Shown here: positions 30,646-44,736 of the stretch, one piece after another
Layout: each line of letters starts with the position of its first letter
Numbering within the stretch: position 1 is the stretch's first letter
Notes under the pieces: model-generated
Seen by the model: only the letters and a program-made list of their open reading frames with translations
Told to the model about the DNA's origin: nothing
Database searches by the model: none
Source: Rugalucina vietnamica
Taxonomy: Eukaryota; Mollusca; Bivalvia; Lucinida; Lucinidae
Reading direction: 5' to 3'
Assembly: GCA_964017185.1 (NCBI GenBank)
Contig: OZ024879.1
Span: 44,337,883 to 44,401,882 of the forward strand
DNA: 64,000 nucleotides
Program-made: the position numbers and the translations under genes

Positions 30646-31121
30646 TGTATCTCCCGGCGACCATAGCCAGATAAATATACTGCAATGTCAAAAATATACT
30701 GCAATTTCAAAACATTACACAATAGACTACAAGGTAAGTCTAAATCAAAGACACATGCCTAAACGGAGTCAAATGACTAGAACTGTGTTTAGAAGAACAC
30801 TGCTGCACATTCACTTCAAACGATAATCACGGCCGTCACAGTCCAATAATGACAACACCTTTCTGTAATACAGGTGTCATAGTAATGATTGTGTTTATAA
30901 CGACCGTCTTTCACACTCTCGGGCAGATTTACGGAGTACCAATTTATTACTCAATCACACTTCAAAAAAGTCGAAAAGGCTAGCTTATTTTCGAATAAAC
31001 GAAAATTGTGGTCCGACCGAAACCATCTTCGGTCAAAAAAGTGGTCCGGCCATGGCCGGACGCCGCCGCCGACCTTGCATGAGATGGAAATAAAATATGG
31101 GAGTACTCAATAGAAGTAATT

Positions 31122-31366
31122 GGCGGCCCCGGTGCCCGAGCGGTTCAGAGGGCTGTTTCTGAATCACTCGATCATCTCGCCGCTGTGTCTGGTCTGGGTT
31201 CGAGCCCCGCTCTCGCCACATGTGAGACAAGCCAAGTTCTGCTTGCGGGTGTGTACGGAGGTTTTTCTCAGGGTTCTCCTGTTTTCGCCCACCGACTGAT
31301 TTTTCCGTCTCATATGAGCAGAAATAATCTTGAAAGGGACGTAAAACTGAATCCAAAAAAAATATA
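31122..31366 (+). mobile_element. tRNA-derived SINE 2 (unit 2)
   Basis: Same as the unit 1 copy. Confidence 0.78.
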
Positions 31367-32464
31367 ATTAATTGCTATTAACATATTTATTATGTTTTAA
31401 GAATTTAAGATTTTAAATTTTAAAAATTCTAACAATTTATATTACCAAGCAACAGTGTTCACTAAATATATGTTCAAAGTTTAAATTCTGTTTGATGAAA
31501 TCCCACATCTGGAAAATCTCTAGTGCTATATCTGACAGATTTAATGGCCATATCATTTACACATGCTCATTCCTAATGTCTATAAGGTGCTAGAGCTAAC
31601 TGTCTATCCCCTCTAATGAGCTGCTCAAAATTGAGCTACCTAGAGACCCCTGTGTGGCCAAGTGTGTAAGATGTTTTACCTTAAATAAGGAATGGACTGA
31701 AACTTAAAAGTGTATTTACCTTAAAAGTACGTAAACCTTAAAAGAACATTTACGCTAGGTCACTGGTCCCTTAACATGCCTTTGGAAGTCACAATGACCT
31801 AGGTCAATATGTATGCTAATGGAAATTTACTTCATCAGGATACAATGTCCGTGAAATGCATTCACCCTTGAACACAATTTAATATAGTAAAACTAGGGCC
31901 GAATTAGCCAAGGTCCGAATTGTCCATAATTCTATAGAGGAATACATATTGTTCTTATTTTTTATCCAAAACATAGATTGTTCTAACGTGTACCCCCAAT
32001 ATTTTGAGCAAAAATAAGAAAAATAGCAAGATTTTATTTTCTGAAATTTTCAGTTTTTACGACTGAAAATCATCTCTGTATATTGCATGGGCAAGATTTC
32101 GTAATGAATGTTTTACTATTGATTCCGTCTCTGTCACTAATAAGCGTAAATTTTGCATCTTTGAAACGTAAATTGCTTGTAAACAGCTGTATTTGTATAT
32201 GCTTTCATTCCTCAAATTCTATAGATGTAACAGAAGGTTTTACGTCTAACAAATGCGCAATTGAAGATACCTATGTCTATGTACATGTATCAACTAAAGA
32301 ATAATTACTATTATTTTTATTCAAAGTGGACAGTAAATAATGAACCCTTTGTTCATCTTATAACTGATATACTTAATAGTGTTTGGAATCAGAAGATATC
32401 GACTATTATTTTTATTCAAAGTGGACAGTAAATAATGAACCCTTTGTTCATCTTATAACTGATA

Positions 32465-32685
32465 CAGTATTTTGATTATTTGGCCCCTTTGGGAATTTTA
32501 GTCTTTGATTTAGACTACACAGATGTAAATTCTTGAAATTGCAGCAAAATGTCTGGCTTTCGCTGCCAGTTTTATAAAGGGTCACTGATGAAGGTTCATT
32601 ACCCGAAATTGTACAATATGACCCATCTTCTAGCTTTGTACTTTTACTGCTTCCTAAGGATCTAACAATTATTTTTATGTAATAT
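32465..32685 (+). mobile_element. Hammerhead-bearing insertion (element C, unit 2)
   Basis: Equivalent insertion between the two halves of the duplicated block, with one substitution in the 3' flank of the ribozyme. Confidence 0.63.
32579..32624 (+). ncRNA. Hammerhead ribozyme C (unit 2)
   Basis: Same motif as unit 1. A downstream flank base differs (CTAAGG instead of CAAAGG). Confidence 0.78.
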
Positions 32686-33182
32686 TGTTTGGAATCAGAA
32701 GATATCCATTTAAAATTTCATAAATTTTCAAAAGCTGAAACTGTTTCATAACAGTTACTATTAAACTTCTCATTTCATCACAAGCCCAGCATTATATTAT
32801 GTTGACTAGTAAAAGAACTAAAAGAAACATAACTGCAATTAGCACATTTTATGTAGCATGCAAAATTAATGGTTTGTAGTCGAAGTCAACAATAATTATT
32901 TGAAGTCACTTTCAGACGGATCTCTCTTCCTTGTTATAAACCAGTGCTTTAAGGAAGAAATGTGCCTTTTTCTTGGAGCTAGTTGGATTCAAATCCACAA
33001 CCTTATAATCCGGAATTTAACACCACTATGCGCCCCTCAAATCAAACATGAACCATATAACCATCAATACATTCATATTTCCCATTCTTTGAATTCCAGA
33101 AAGAGCCGTTGATTTGATAAAACAAGTAGCCCAAAGGCAACGATCGCTCACCTGAGAGTCAACAAGTACAGTCACTGGACAA

Positions 33183-33217
<35 letters not shown>

Positions 33218-34419
33218 TAAGATCTGATAAAAATTCAAGAGATGCTGGAGTGGCCACAACACTAAACATTGATTTTTTCAAACATTCAAGGGCAGCTAAC
33301 TCCATAGTCCAGTGTCGAATATGGCTCAAATTTGAACTCATCCAAAATGTTATAGTTATCCTTGTTACTTCCGAGAATGAAGAAGAGCCGATCAAAATTG
33401 AAGGCGCTAGAGTGGCCACAATACAAAATATTGATTTTTCAAACACTAAAGGGAAGCTAACTCCGCAGTCAGAGGTCGGATCTGGTCGAAACTCGAACTC
33501 ATCCGAGATGTTATGGATGTCCTTGCTACTTCCAAGAATAAAGAAGGTCCGAATAAAATAAAGTCACTAGAGTGGCCACAACACTAAATATTGATTTTTC
33601 ACACATTCAAGGGCAGATAACTCTGCAATGAATGGTTGAATCTGGCTGAAATTCGAACTCATCCGAAATGTTATTGCTATCCTTGTTACATCGAAGTATG
33701 AAGAAGATCTGATCAAAAGTGAAGGCGCTAGAGTGGCCACAACACAAAATAATGATTTTTCAAACACTCAAGGGCAGCTAACTCCACAGTCAGAGGTCGG
33801 ATCTGGCTGAAATTCGAACACATCCGAGATATTATAGTTTTCCTTATTACCGGCAAGAATGAAGAAGATCAGAATAAAAATGAAGGCGCTAGAGTGGCCA
33901 CAACACTAAATATTGATTTTTCAAACACTCAAGGGCAGATAACTCCGCAGTGAGAGGTCGGGTCTGGTCGAAATTCGAACTCATCCGAGATGTTATGGAT
34001 GTTTTTGTTACGTCTAAGAATAAAGAAGATCCGAATAGAAATGAAGGCGCTAGAGTGGCTACAACACTAAATATTGATTTTTCACAGTCAAGGACAGATA
34101 ACTCTGCAGTCATCGAGGCGGTCCTTACGAGTACCCACAACCTATGTTTTGGAGCAAAAATAAGAAAAGTAGGTATACCCTTGCAAACGCCAGTTTTGCT
34201 ATAGAAAAGTGGGGTTTAAGGGGGTATACGTTTCACGGACATGTTTTCCTGATGATCTGTCCTTGACCTCTCTCTCTCTCTCTGTCTGTTGTATCTACAT
34301 CACCACCAGCTTTATTTGACCTCTCTCTCCACTCTGTCCTTTTCTTCTCTACCCACTTCCAGTTCTTCCGCCTAGGCAATTTTACTCATGAAAACAGAAC
34401 GAAAAGTATATATGTAGAA

Positions 34420-35086
34420 TCGGTGGATCGGGCGTCAGACTCTATGATGGCCCCGACTTAAAGCTATTCATTTTAGTTGGTTGGGGCCGGAGCTTCTTGT
34501 CTGTGGCTTGGCCCACCGGGGTTCAACTGGTGTTTTTCTTTTGCTCCGGAGTTAGTAGGTTATTCGGCGCCCAGGGATCTCCATCGTCGGGCAGCTTACT
34601 GTGAGTCCTTGTTTTTGATTCATCAGGATGCTTATCATGATTTATTTGTTTGCTCTTGATGATTCATTGACTAGTTAGAGATGCACCACGAGGACCGAAG
34701 AACTTACTAAATGTTATGAACCACTGCAGAAGCTGAGGGTGAGGTTAGGATCCTGTAAAACCGGTTTAAGCCCGCCAGTAACTTTGTGTTACTGATCGTT
34801 CCAAGGCGATACTTCTGTGGTGGTTATTTTTGTTTTATGTCTTGGTGTTTAAATTTTTTGTGCTGTTGGCGCCTTATGTATGTTTTCATATTTTTAATTA
34901 AGTTAAGGTAACTGAGTGGCCACCTATTGGGAAAATAGCTGCTCATTCGGCTTACGATATGTTTCATGGTATAAGTGCCTGGTTGTTAGTTTGGGTTTTT
35001 CCCACCTCGGTTTTTGGAGTGGGAATCTCTTTCTGATTGCGCCTTTTCCTGATCTTTGCCTACTTGTACCTTTTTCTTAAGGTTTT
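34420..35086 (+). mobile_element. Penelope-like element copy A, 5'-truncated (unit 2)
   Basis: Identical by eye to the unit 1 copy. Confidence 0.65.
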
Positions 35087-35462
35087 AGCGTATGAAAATA
35101 TTCAAAATATAATCTTGAGGTATCATACTATCCCAACAGTAACCGAAAAATGTTCATTGCTATTATAGTATCTTAGTTTTATTTTATTTTTTATTACTGC
35201 AGCTGATGTTATGCCGTGTTGCGGCCCTAAAAGTCTCCCCGTACATCATCCATAGTGCAGATCATATTTTTCTTTTTTGTGCTTTGAGATCAGCGAGGGT
35301 AATCTGAGAAATCAGAAAGTTATGATCGGTGTAGATACATTTTCTAACCAACGTTTAAAATATTTGGCCCCATTTGGATTATACTAGTCTTTGTATCGAC
35401 TACCCTGTTGACAGATGCAAATTACAGAAAATTCTCTTTAACTCCATGTTGCCAAATCTAAA

Positions 35463-35503
35463 GGTCTGAAGAGGCTTAAGTAGCCCAAACAGCGATTTGG
35501 CTC
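35463..35503 (+). ncRNA. Hammerhead ribozyme D, decayed (unit 2)
   Basis: Same decayed sequence as unit 1 (CAAA in place of GAAA). Confidence 0.65.
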
Positions 35504-36597
35504 ACATTTCTCATTAATTAATATGTTCACTGCTCTCAAAGGATCTCAGTTTTATTTTTGTTTAGTTTCGTCTAATCCAGAAAGCTTCATGTGAAATTTG
35601 GCTTTGATTGACCAGGTATTGAACATTATGGCCATTTACATGTATAAAGCCCGGGGACAGGCAGGCTAAACCCTCAAGGGCCATTGTTTTTTCGTAAACA
35701 TCCTTTCTAACCATTTGCCCATTCCAATCAAGATTTCACATTGCACAACATTTTACCAGTTTGTTCAACATGCCAAGTTCAAGATTTAAGGATTTTTGGG
35801 TTCTAAGGAAGAAGAGTTTCAAAAGTTTGTACTATATACAAACATACCTGGTGGCCTTCTTGGTCATATGACCTTTGAAAAATTCTATATAATTTTGCGT
35901 TCCTCTTTCAAAGAAGGCTTCACATGTAATTTGGCGTTGACTGGCCAAGAGGTTTCAGGGGAGATGCTTGAATATTGTTGTCAATGTATGTAGCTATTGG
36001 ACAGATAGCCCCAAGGAGCCTTTGTTTTCATAAACATAAATTTTGCCCATTTCCTACATGTTTCTCATAAAATACGTTTGTAACAGTTTTCTCCATTCAA
36101 ATGCATAGGCGACCTAAGCTGACATTGGACTTCAATAGATCAAGGCCATCCCAGGGTTATATATACCTTTTTTCCTTTTGCAAGAAAGCTCCATATAAAA
36201 TTTAGCTTTCATTGTCCAAGCGGTTGAACAAAAGAAAATATCTGAATATTACACAAATATACATGTATTTAGCCTCGTGACAGGGGAAGACTACCCCGTT
36301 TGGCCAAGATGTTTTCATAAAGTACCCGTCTGTCCATGCAAGCTTTCTCTATTCACTGACATTTTCTTAGTTTCAAATGCATAGGCATCCAAAGTTGACC
36401 TTGCCACAAAACAGGTAAACGTCATCCCAGGGTCATGATATATATGCACATTGTAGAGCTTTATTCGCCAATGCTTCATGACAGGTTTCATCATCATAGG
36501 CCTTCTGGTTCTGGAGAAGAATATTTCTGAATGTTTTTGACGTTTATAGTACTAGCGGCCATCTTGGTCATGAGAAGTAAATTATTTATATATACTT

Positions 36598-37707
36598 TTG
36601 TTCTCCTTTAGCAAAGATGCTAAATTACCTGTTAATTTTTCTGTTTGTGTCAATGAAGGCCAAGACAACCTTCCTACGATGTATTGGTTACGTAAGCTTA
36701 AAAAAGACAGTATTGGGCTAGATTTATTGCAAATTCTAGTTCTTGTACTACCACTGAACTTTCAAAGATGTTTACTTTCTGTCTTACTGCTATCAAATCT
36801 CATGTCATAAGATACTGTGAGACGGTGTATGAATAAAAATTTCTGGCGAGTTGCTAAGTAAACTCAAGTGTAGAGGGTTCCGTGCGACGAGTTTGTCCAC
36901 ATACGATTTTTCTATTCTGTATACCACATTGCCACATAAACTGATTAAAGAAAAACTTCTCGATTTGATAGTCTAAGAGTGGACCTTCAAAAGAGCATTA
37001 AATACTATGGTTCACTTTATTTGGCCTGCAGTGGCAGAATCGATATACACTTTGGTCATGTCAGAATGTATACAATGCCTTATCCTATCTCCTGGATAAT
37101 ATTTATATTAGGTTCGGTACCAGTTATACAGACAAATTGTTGGAATTCCGATGGTACAAATAATATTGCGCCCCTCTCGTGGCTGATTTGCAAGATATAT
37201 TTCATAGATTCTCGGGCAGCTTACTCAGTCTGTGAGTCCTGGTTTTTGATTCATCAGGATGTTTATCATGATTTATTTGTTTGTTCTTGATGATTCATTG
37301 ACTAGTTAGAGATTCACCACGAGGACCGAATAACTAACTAAATGTTATGAACCACTGCAGAAGCTGAGGGTGAGGTTATGGCCATGTAAAACCGGTTTAA
37401 GCCCGCCAGTAACTTTGTGTTACTGATCGTTCCAAGTCGATACTTCTGTGGTGGTTCTTTTTGTTTTATGTCTTGGTGTTTAAAAAATTTTTGTGCTGTT
37501 GGCGCCTTATGTATGTTTTCATATTTTTAGTTAAGTTAAGGTAACTGAGTGGCCACCTATTGGGAAAATAGCTGCCCATTCGGCTTACGATTGTTTCATG
37601 GTATAAGTACCTGATTGTTAGTTTGGTTTTTTCCCACCTCGGTTTTTGGAGTGGGAATCTTTTTCTGATTGCGCCTTTTCCTGATCTTTGCCTACTTGTA
37701 CCTTCTT
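36598..37707 (+). pseudogene. Penelope-like reverse transcriptase copy B (unit 2)
   Basis: Same truncated and internally deleted copy as in unit 1. Confidence 0.7.
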
Positions 37708-39151
37708 AACCACGACAATCAAGCTGATGTTAACGATGCCTTTAACTCATATAAGCCTGACGTCCTTTTTGTGGGACATAGGCAAACATAATAGCCCCAG
37801 ATGTGATGCCGCAGAACGCGGCGTTCCATCTGGGGCTATTCTGTTTGCTTGGAGGAAGTTCATCGAAAAAGTGAATAAAAACAAACTTGATGTCCCCCAA
37901 AATGAAAGTGGACTCACCCAAATGATAATGTTGGAAAGTCGATTCGTCAAATATGGGTTAATTCGACTTTTAGGTACCTTGATGACCTTTTGAACATTGG
38001 CAATCCTTATTGTAAAGGCATGGTCAAGCAAATTTATCCCCCTGAACTACAGCTGAATAAAGCCAACACCACAGATACCGAAGCCCCCTTTTTGGATTGC
38101 AAATCGATTTGTTTCTTCTAAAATTTATGATAAACGCGATGACAGTAAATTTTCCGTTTTTGGATGGTGACGTTCCTCGCCGTGCTTCGTATGGTGTTTA
38201 CATGTCGCAACTTATTAGCTTTTCTAGAGTCTGCAATAATGTAGCGGATTTCACTGCGTGAAATAAATGTGTAACAGCCAAAGTTCTCCAGCAGAGCTAT
38301 CTAAATTTTATCGCAGACACTATGATTTGATTACCAAATTTAATGTTGGGCTCAAGACGCTGTATCGTGAGAGCCTTTCGGAACCCGAAATTCGTGATGA
38401 CTTAGTTTACAAATTTAAGAAACTTATAGGAAGGAATGATTTTTATTTTCAGTTAAGAAAAATCATAACACGTTACAGACGTATAGGTTATAAATTTAAT
38501 GTTATGTGACAGTCTGCATGCTTAGCTGTTAACCCAATCATGGTTGATAACTACGCTGCCTTCTTAATTTGCACGCAGGCGGGTCAGGCGTCAGACTCTA
38601 GGATGGCGCCGACATAAAGCTATTCATTTTAGTTGGTTCGGGCCGGAGCTTCTTTTTTTGATGCTTGGCCCACCGGGGTTCAACTGGTGTTTTTCTTTTT
38701 CTCAGGGTTTCAGTAAGTTATTCAGCGCTGGGCAGCTTACTGAATCTGTGGTGTCCTCATTTTTTATTCATCGGGGTGGTTATCATGATTTATTCGTTTG
38801 TCCTTCATGGTTCATTGACTTGTTGGAGATTCACCACGAGTACCGAACAACTAACTAAATGTTGTGAACCACAGCAGAAGATGAGGGTGAGGTTAGGGTC
38901 CGGTTTAAGCCCCCCATTAATTTTATATTACTGATCGTTCCAAGGTTATATTTCTGTTGAGGTTCTAATTGTTTTGTGTTATGTGCTGTTTGATCCTTAT
39001 GCACGTTTTTAAAGTTTTAGTTAAGTTTCGGTAATTGAGTGGGCGCCTAGTGGGAAATAGCTGCTAACTCGACTTACGATATGTTTTACGATTAGTTTTT
39101 ACCCACTCCTTGGATTGTGGAGTGGGAATTTCTTTTTTGTTTGCGCATGAT
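37708..39151 (+). pseudogene. Penelope-like reverse transcriptase copy C with nested insertion (unit 2)
   Basis: Same copy as in unit 1. It has GCCGC instead of GCCAC in the nested hairpin (37809-37813), which restores pairing. The intact 80-codon stretch is at 38267-38509. Confidence 0.72.
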
Positions 39152-42145
39152 TCAGTATGAAGGAACTTGTCCCCATGTTATGCCATTTTATATCTTTAAA
39201 CTTCACGCGCCGTGATAATCGCAACATAACGTGACATACGTATTAAAACGGGGTCAACACCGTCAAAGACCGTAACGCACTGTAACAAAACGAAACAAAA
39301 TGTGTTCCGTAGGAAACGGGACGTGACGTGAGACGCTCAAGATCCAGATCCGTAGCTTACCGGGCTATTCACTAGCTTCACGTTGCACTACGGACCGCCT
39401 CTGAGTTTTACTACGTACTGTTACGTACTGTCACGGTGTATTACGTTCAGCACGTTTTATCACGACCCATTACGTTTCTCATTTCCGCCGTGACTGCCGT
39501 GGCAGATTTTTAAACTGCCAAAACATTTGCCATGGTGCCCACGGTTATCACGGCCTGCTACGTTTGCCTATCCCTATCCCATTCTCTGGCGTTGCGTCAC
39601 GTTTATCCCGGTTTGATCACGGTTGTCTCAAATGTGGCTGCCGTGACCGCCGGGAACATAGTGTAAACGCTACATTAACAATAGAGAACATACGCTGCAC
39701 TATGTCTTGAAGAAGGAATAAAATTCCCTGCATTCTTAATCAACTCTGCAGTCGATTGTTGAGGAGCGGGGTTAAAATTATTTCAAAGGACTTATTCTTT
39801 GTATTGCATCATGCTTACGTTTCGTCCGTAGTAGACCTTGACAGAACAAATAAATAAAAAAAATAATTATAATAATAAAAGACGTGCTACGCCTTGGTCA
39901 AAACGCAACTGACCGCATTAGAACGTAACAGGCCGTAATAGAACGTGGTAATAATCGTGACAGATCGTTGATAACCGTAAAGTACCGTAGTGCCTCCGTG
40001 ACACACCGGCTTATAAGTACCACGGTTTGTTACGGATATCGTAATACAACGTAAGAAGACTTAACAAGACGTGATAGATCTTGACAACAGAGAAAAATAT
40101 GACCAAAATTCCACGGCACGCTACGTTTCGAGCCAACGGGGCTGCCGTGTCCGCCGGGAACATAGTGTAAACGCAGCATAAGAAACTTCAGTGACATGAC
40201 ATTAACGGAAGATCATCCGTTCGTTCGCATGGAATCAGAAAACCTAACTTCCCTCTCAGAAAAAAACAGCTGTTTCTATAGATCCAGACAGAAGTGACAT
40301 GAGTTTTTCTGATATCAACGTCACTGTAGAGGATCGTGACACGCTTACTCAAATACTGGAGCAAATAAAAGAATTATTACCGGCTGTGACTGCTCATCTT
40401 TCAGAACATAGTCGCCTTGACGAATGGGTTGCGCTTTTTCAAACTCATAAAAGCTGGAGATTTTGATGTCGATCATATCGCCACCCAGTTGTTCTGTGAT
40501 GTCGTCAAATTCGCACAAGTCGGATACGTTCATTCAGTGCGTTTCTCTCCAGCGCTAGCGCCTCAGCATGAGACGTCACGGTGACACCTCCATCTTACAG
40601 CTGTAAACTACCCGCCCCACTGGCACCTCCAATTTCATAAGCCTCTGTGACTTCTTTTGATGGACCTTCTTCTATTTCGACATGAAATGCCCTGTCGACA
40701 TTATTTTCTGACTCCTCAATAAACGACACGTCTAAAACATTATCCATTGTAAGACCTTAAAATGTCGTCTGTCTCCAGTTATCCTGTAGTCTTTAACCTG
40801 TTACGAAATATCTACCGTCGTTACGAACCTGTTATGAAAAAAACTGAAAGCTATAGCAACATGTACGTTTTAGAAACGGGTTTGTTTAGAATGAGACGTT
40901 TGATAATCGGGGACGTTCTTTGAATGTATGGTATGAAATACTCTGTCAAATTATGTCAAGTCATAAAAACAACAAAAAGTTGAAACTGAAAGCAAAAAAA
41001 TAGGATTTAAATGAGGATTTTGTAGACAAAATACAGTTTTGTAAACAAAACTTGTATCAGCTGAGAGTACACTGTCTCATATTACAACCGCATTCAATAA
41101 GTTTAAATAATTATTCTGGACAAATCCAAAACTACAAAATATGCTACTTGCATTTTTTCACTGAAAGCGGACATAAGCATATTTCGTCCTGAACCTGTAG
41201 CGCACTGTCGTCCAGAACCACACTATGTAGTAAAGAACATCCCTAAGCGTGTATATGCATCAGGAAAACATGTCCGTGCAATGTATACCCCCTAAACCCC
41301 ACTTTTATATAGCAAAACTGGGGTACGCAGGGGTATACCTATTTTTCTTATGTTTGCTCCAAAACATAGACTGTGGGTACTCGTTAGAACCGCCTCGGCG
41401 AGGCGGTTCTAACGTGTACCCACAATCTATGATTTGAGAAAAAATAAGAAAAATATCAAACATTTTCTGCTGAAAATTTTCATTTTTTAAAATTTTAAAA
41501 ATCTCTGTATATTGCATGGGCAAGTTTTCGTAATGTATGTTTCTAAGAAAAATTTTGTAGCATATGTTTCTGTTGATACATTACGGAAACTTATCCATGA
41601 ATACTTTGGAATTTATTTTAATTACATATTAAATATCTATTTATGAACTAAATTTTAATTTTACAAATATTTACCTTGCCTATCATAAAATAATGGTTTA
41701 TTATATTGATTTTTGTAAGGATTTAGCATTTTTGACTTTTAAATTACATCAATTATTGAGTTTTTCTCTTGACCCCGTCAAACCTCAATTTTACTATATA
41801 TAAGTATAGGTTTGAAGGGGTTAAGTTCCACACGAAGATGTTTCCATGATGCATATAGACAGGCCGACTTTGACTGCTGAATCTGCAAAATTGTTGACGT
41901 GTTGGCTTTTTTCATGAACCGTCCTCATACACGTCTTAATCATTGCGGCAGTTAGCTTTTGACTTTCAATTTGCAAAGAAGCAAATTTTAAGAAACATCA
42001 CTGAGAAGTTTATACTATTTCAAACTCTTGTGTGGGCAACACTGACGGTTCTTTGTAAACATACAAAAGGTAAATGAATTATTTCAGACATACAATAATC
42101 TTAAGATGTTTTGCACCACCTTACTTCTTTGATTTTTATTTATGA

Positions 42146-42362
42146 TTTTTGTTTGTCTGTTTGTTTGTGTTGACGCTTAACGTCCCAGTCAACAATTTTT
42201 CAGTCATGTCGGGACGGAGCCAACGATTCCTGGGTTTAACCAGTACTGCAGGGAGTTTATGTGTCTTGCTCAAGGACACAACACGGTGACGCCTGTGGGG
42301 ATCGAACCCAGAGGACCTCTCGATTCGGAGTCCGACGCTCTACCACTACGCCACTGCGCTCC
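42146..42362 (-). mobile_element. tRNA-derived SINE 1 (unit 3)
   Basis: Same as the unit 1 copy. Confidence 0.75.
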
Positions 42363-42794
42363 TTGTTGTCTTACATATTATATCCCTACGTTTTTGAATT
42401 AACGCAGTTTAAACTATACTGTAAATACTACTAAACCTGTGACAGGGATAAACCCACTTTAAATCCAATACAGAAACATTCTGAAAGCCCACATGTCATA
42501 CGCCAGAGATTAGATTTGAATTTGTTTTTCACCAATCAGCTAAGGAGTATTTTCCATAAAGGGTGTAGCATGTTTGCTCGAAGGCTTTTATACGACTTTC
42601 GTAAAGTGAAAGGGACGCAAGAGTTTTGCATGAATGAAAGAATTCACAAAAAATTAAAGTGATCAGAACTCACTTGTGAATATTATTTATTTATTTGTTT
42701 ATTTATTTATTTATTGTGTGTGTGTGTGTGCGTGCGTGTGTGTGTGCGTGCGTGCGTGCGTGTGAATATTATTTATTTATTTATTTATTTATTT

Positions 42795-42879
<85 letters not shown>

Positions 42880-44736
42880 TATGTCAATTGTATAGAGCAG
42901 TGGCTGTGAAAAGGTTAAGTCTGACAGAAAATGTATAATAATTTTTACAACAATTTGGGTTTCCGACCAGGTACAACACAAACCAGCCTGTACAGTCACA
43001 GAAGAAACCCAGAATCTTGAAAAATTGGGTATAAGTAGAGGAGGAAATGTACTGTCCATGTAGCGAAAACAAAGACGCTGATCAGTTTCGCGGTTACCGC
43101 GAAGCTGATCTGCGTCTTTGTTTTCGCCCATGCAAATTGTTGGTTTTCTCACGCACAGGCTCATATTTTTTGTCTTATGTTTTCGGTCAGTGTCTTACTT
43201 ACATGTTTTTAAAAGCGGGGGATTTTTACGTAAATGCAAATAAAACATGGACGCACAGTAAAGTGCTGATTATTTAAACCGTCAAACGTACGGATTTTCT
43301 AAGTTAAAAAATAAAAATGTTGAAAGAAAATGATATGTCAACACATTAATTCTAACACACCTCGCCTATATAGCAAATGGTAAAAAAAACGTGTTATATT
43401 GTGCAACAATTTCACTGGGCGAATAAGCGTGACGTTACTTTGCGGCATTTGTGACGTCAGCTATCCCACAAAGCAGCGTTGGACGGTGAAACGTCGTTTA
43501 AGCGCACAACAAACGTAATAAGTGTGTGCAAATACCAGCATTACAGTCAAATATTTGGCGGGATATCTGCAATGCAATGGCGGAAAGCTGAACGATATCG
43601 ACGGTTTCAGCAACATTTACTCCATTTGTTGTGTGTTAGAATCGAAATAAATCAGCTCAAGTGCGTGAATTGTTGAGTAATAATTCACTGTTTGTCGGTC
43701 AGTTGTAAGACGATAAATCACTCGCGCTACGCGCTCGTGATTTGATCTTCTTTACAACTGACCTCCAAACAGTGAATTATTACTCAACAATTCACTGCTA
43801 GAGCTGATCTATTTCTTAATTTAAATTCAAGCTGATCTGCGCCTTTGTTTTCGCCTATGCAGATTGTTGGCTTTCCCATGGGGCGGCTCATATCTTGTAT
43901 TTTAGTTTTGACGTTTTTGCCGCGACGTCAAACCTTTAATCTATGTTTCCCGTAAAGATAACGTCAGGACGTTATAAATTTGAATTTTGGTAATGCCAAA
44001 ACAATATGGCGACGTTCCCGCTGAAGAGCTGTTAGAAGTGAAAGCACTACAGGACTGAAATAAATTGTTGCTGTACTTTCATTTCTTTCTTTTTTCCTAT
44101 CAACACCGACACAAGGACTTGTTATATATATATATATATATACTCAGAGGATAAAGTTTAGTCAGTAACTTTGACCAGCCCGATTACTATAATGCCCAGC
44201 CGCTTGTCTTAGATGTTCTCCTGCATTAAATTTGCAAAGTCAGTCTCGAAAGAAACTCCACCAGTTGTCAATTTCGACAGAGTAATTGGTCTTTTTCGTA
44301 AAACATCATTTTTGTAATTACCCGATAAATGATCAAATCGGCGCTTTGATTAATAGCGCTTTCTGATAGAGGTTATATCCAGTGACAAAAATCCGAAAAA
44401 AATCTTTTCAAAATTCAGCCACAGTCTCGAGAAATAACAAGTCAAATATTCATTATTTTTAGATTACCTCCCTTTCATTTAAAACAAGAACGAAAATTGG
44501 TGTATGCACTGTGGCAAAACCACATGCGATATTTCAATCGTTTTTGTTGGAAACGTTAGGTTTTATTCACAGTTTTATGACTGGTAATTTTAATCCCAAA
44601 CTGTCGAGGGGTTTTGATGCTATAGCGATTTAAACTGTCCCAATGGGATTTTACAGGTATTTTCACTGACTAAACTTTTGCCGGTGAGCATATATTGTCA
44701 GCGCAAATTTGTTTTGTAATTTTAGAGCGTCAACAC

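Larger units (their letters stand above)
19396..38775. repeat. Macro-repeat unit 2 (19380 bp)
   Basis: Second complete unit. It is shorter than unit 1 mainly because its T tract (33185-33215) is 20 bases shorter. Its TG tract (23423-23482) is 6 bases longer and has one TA interruption. It agrees with unit 1 at some sites (the base equivalent to 3265) and with units 3 and 4 at others (the base equivalent to 5127), so it is a mosaic or an intermediate. Confidence 0.97.
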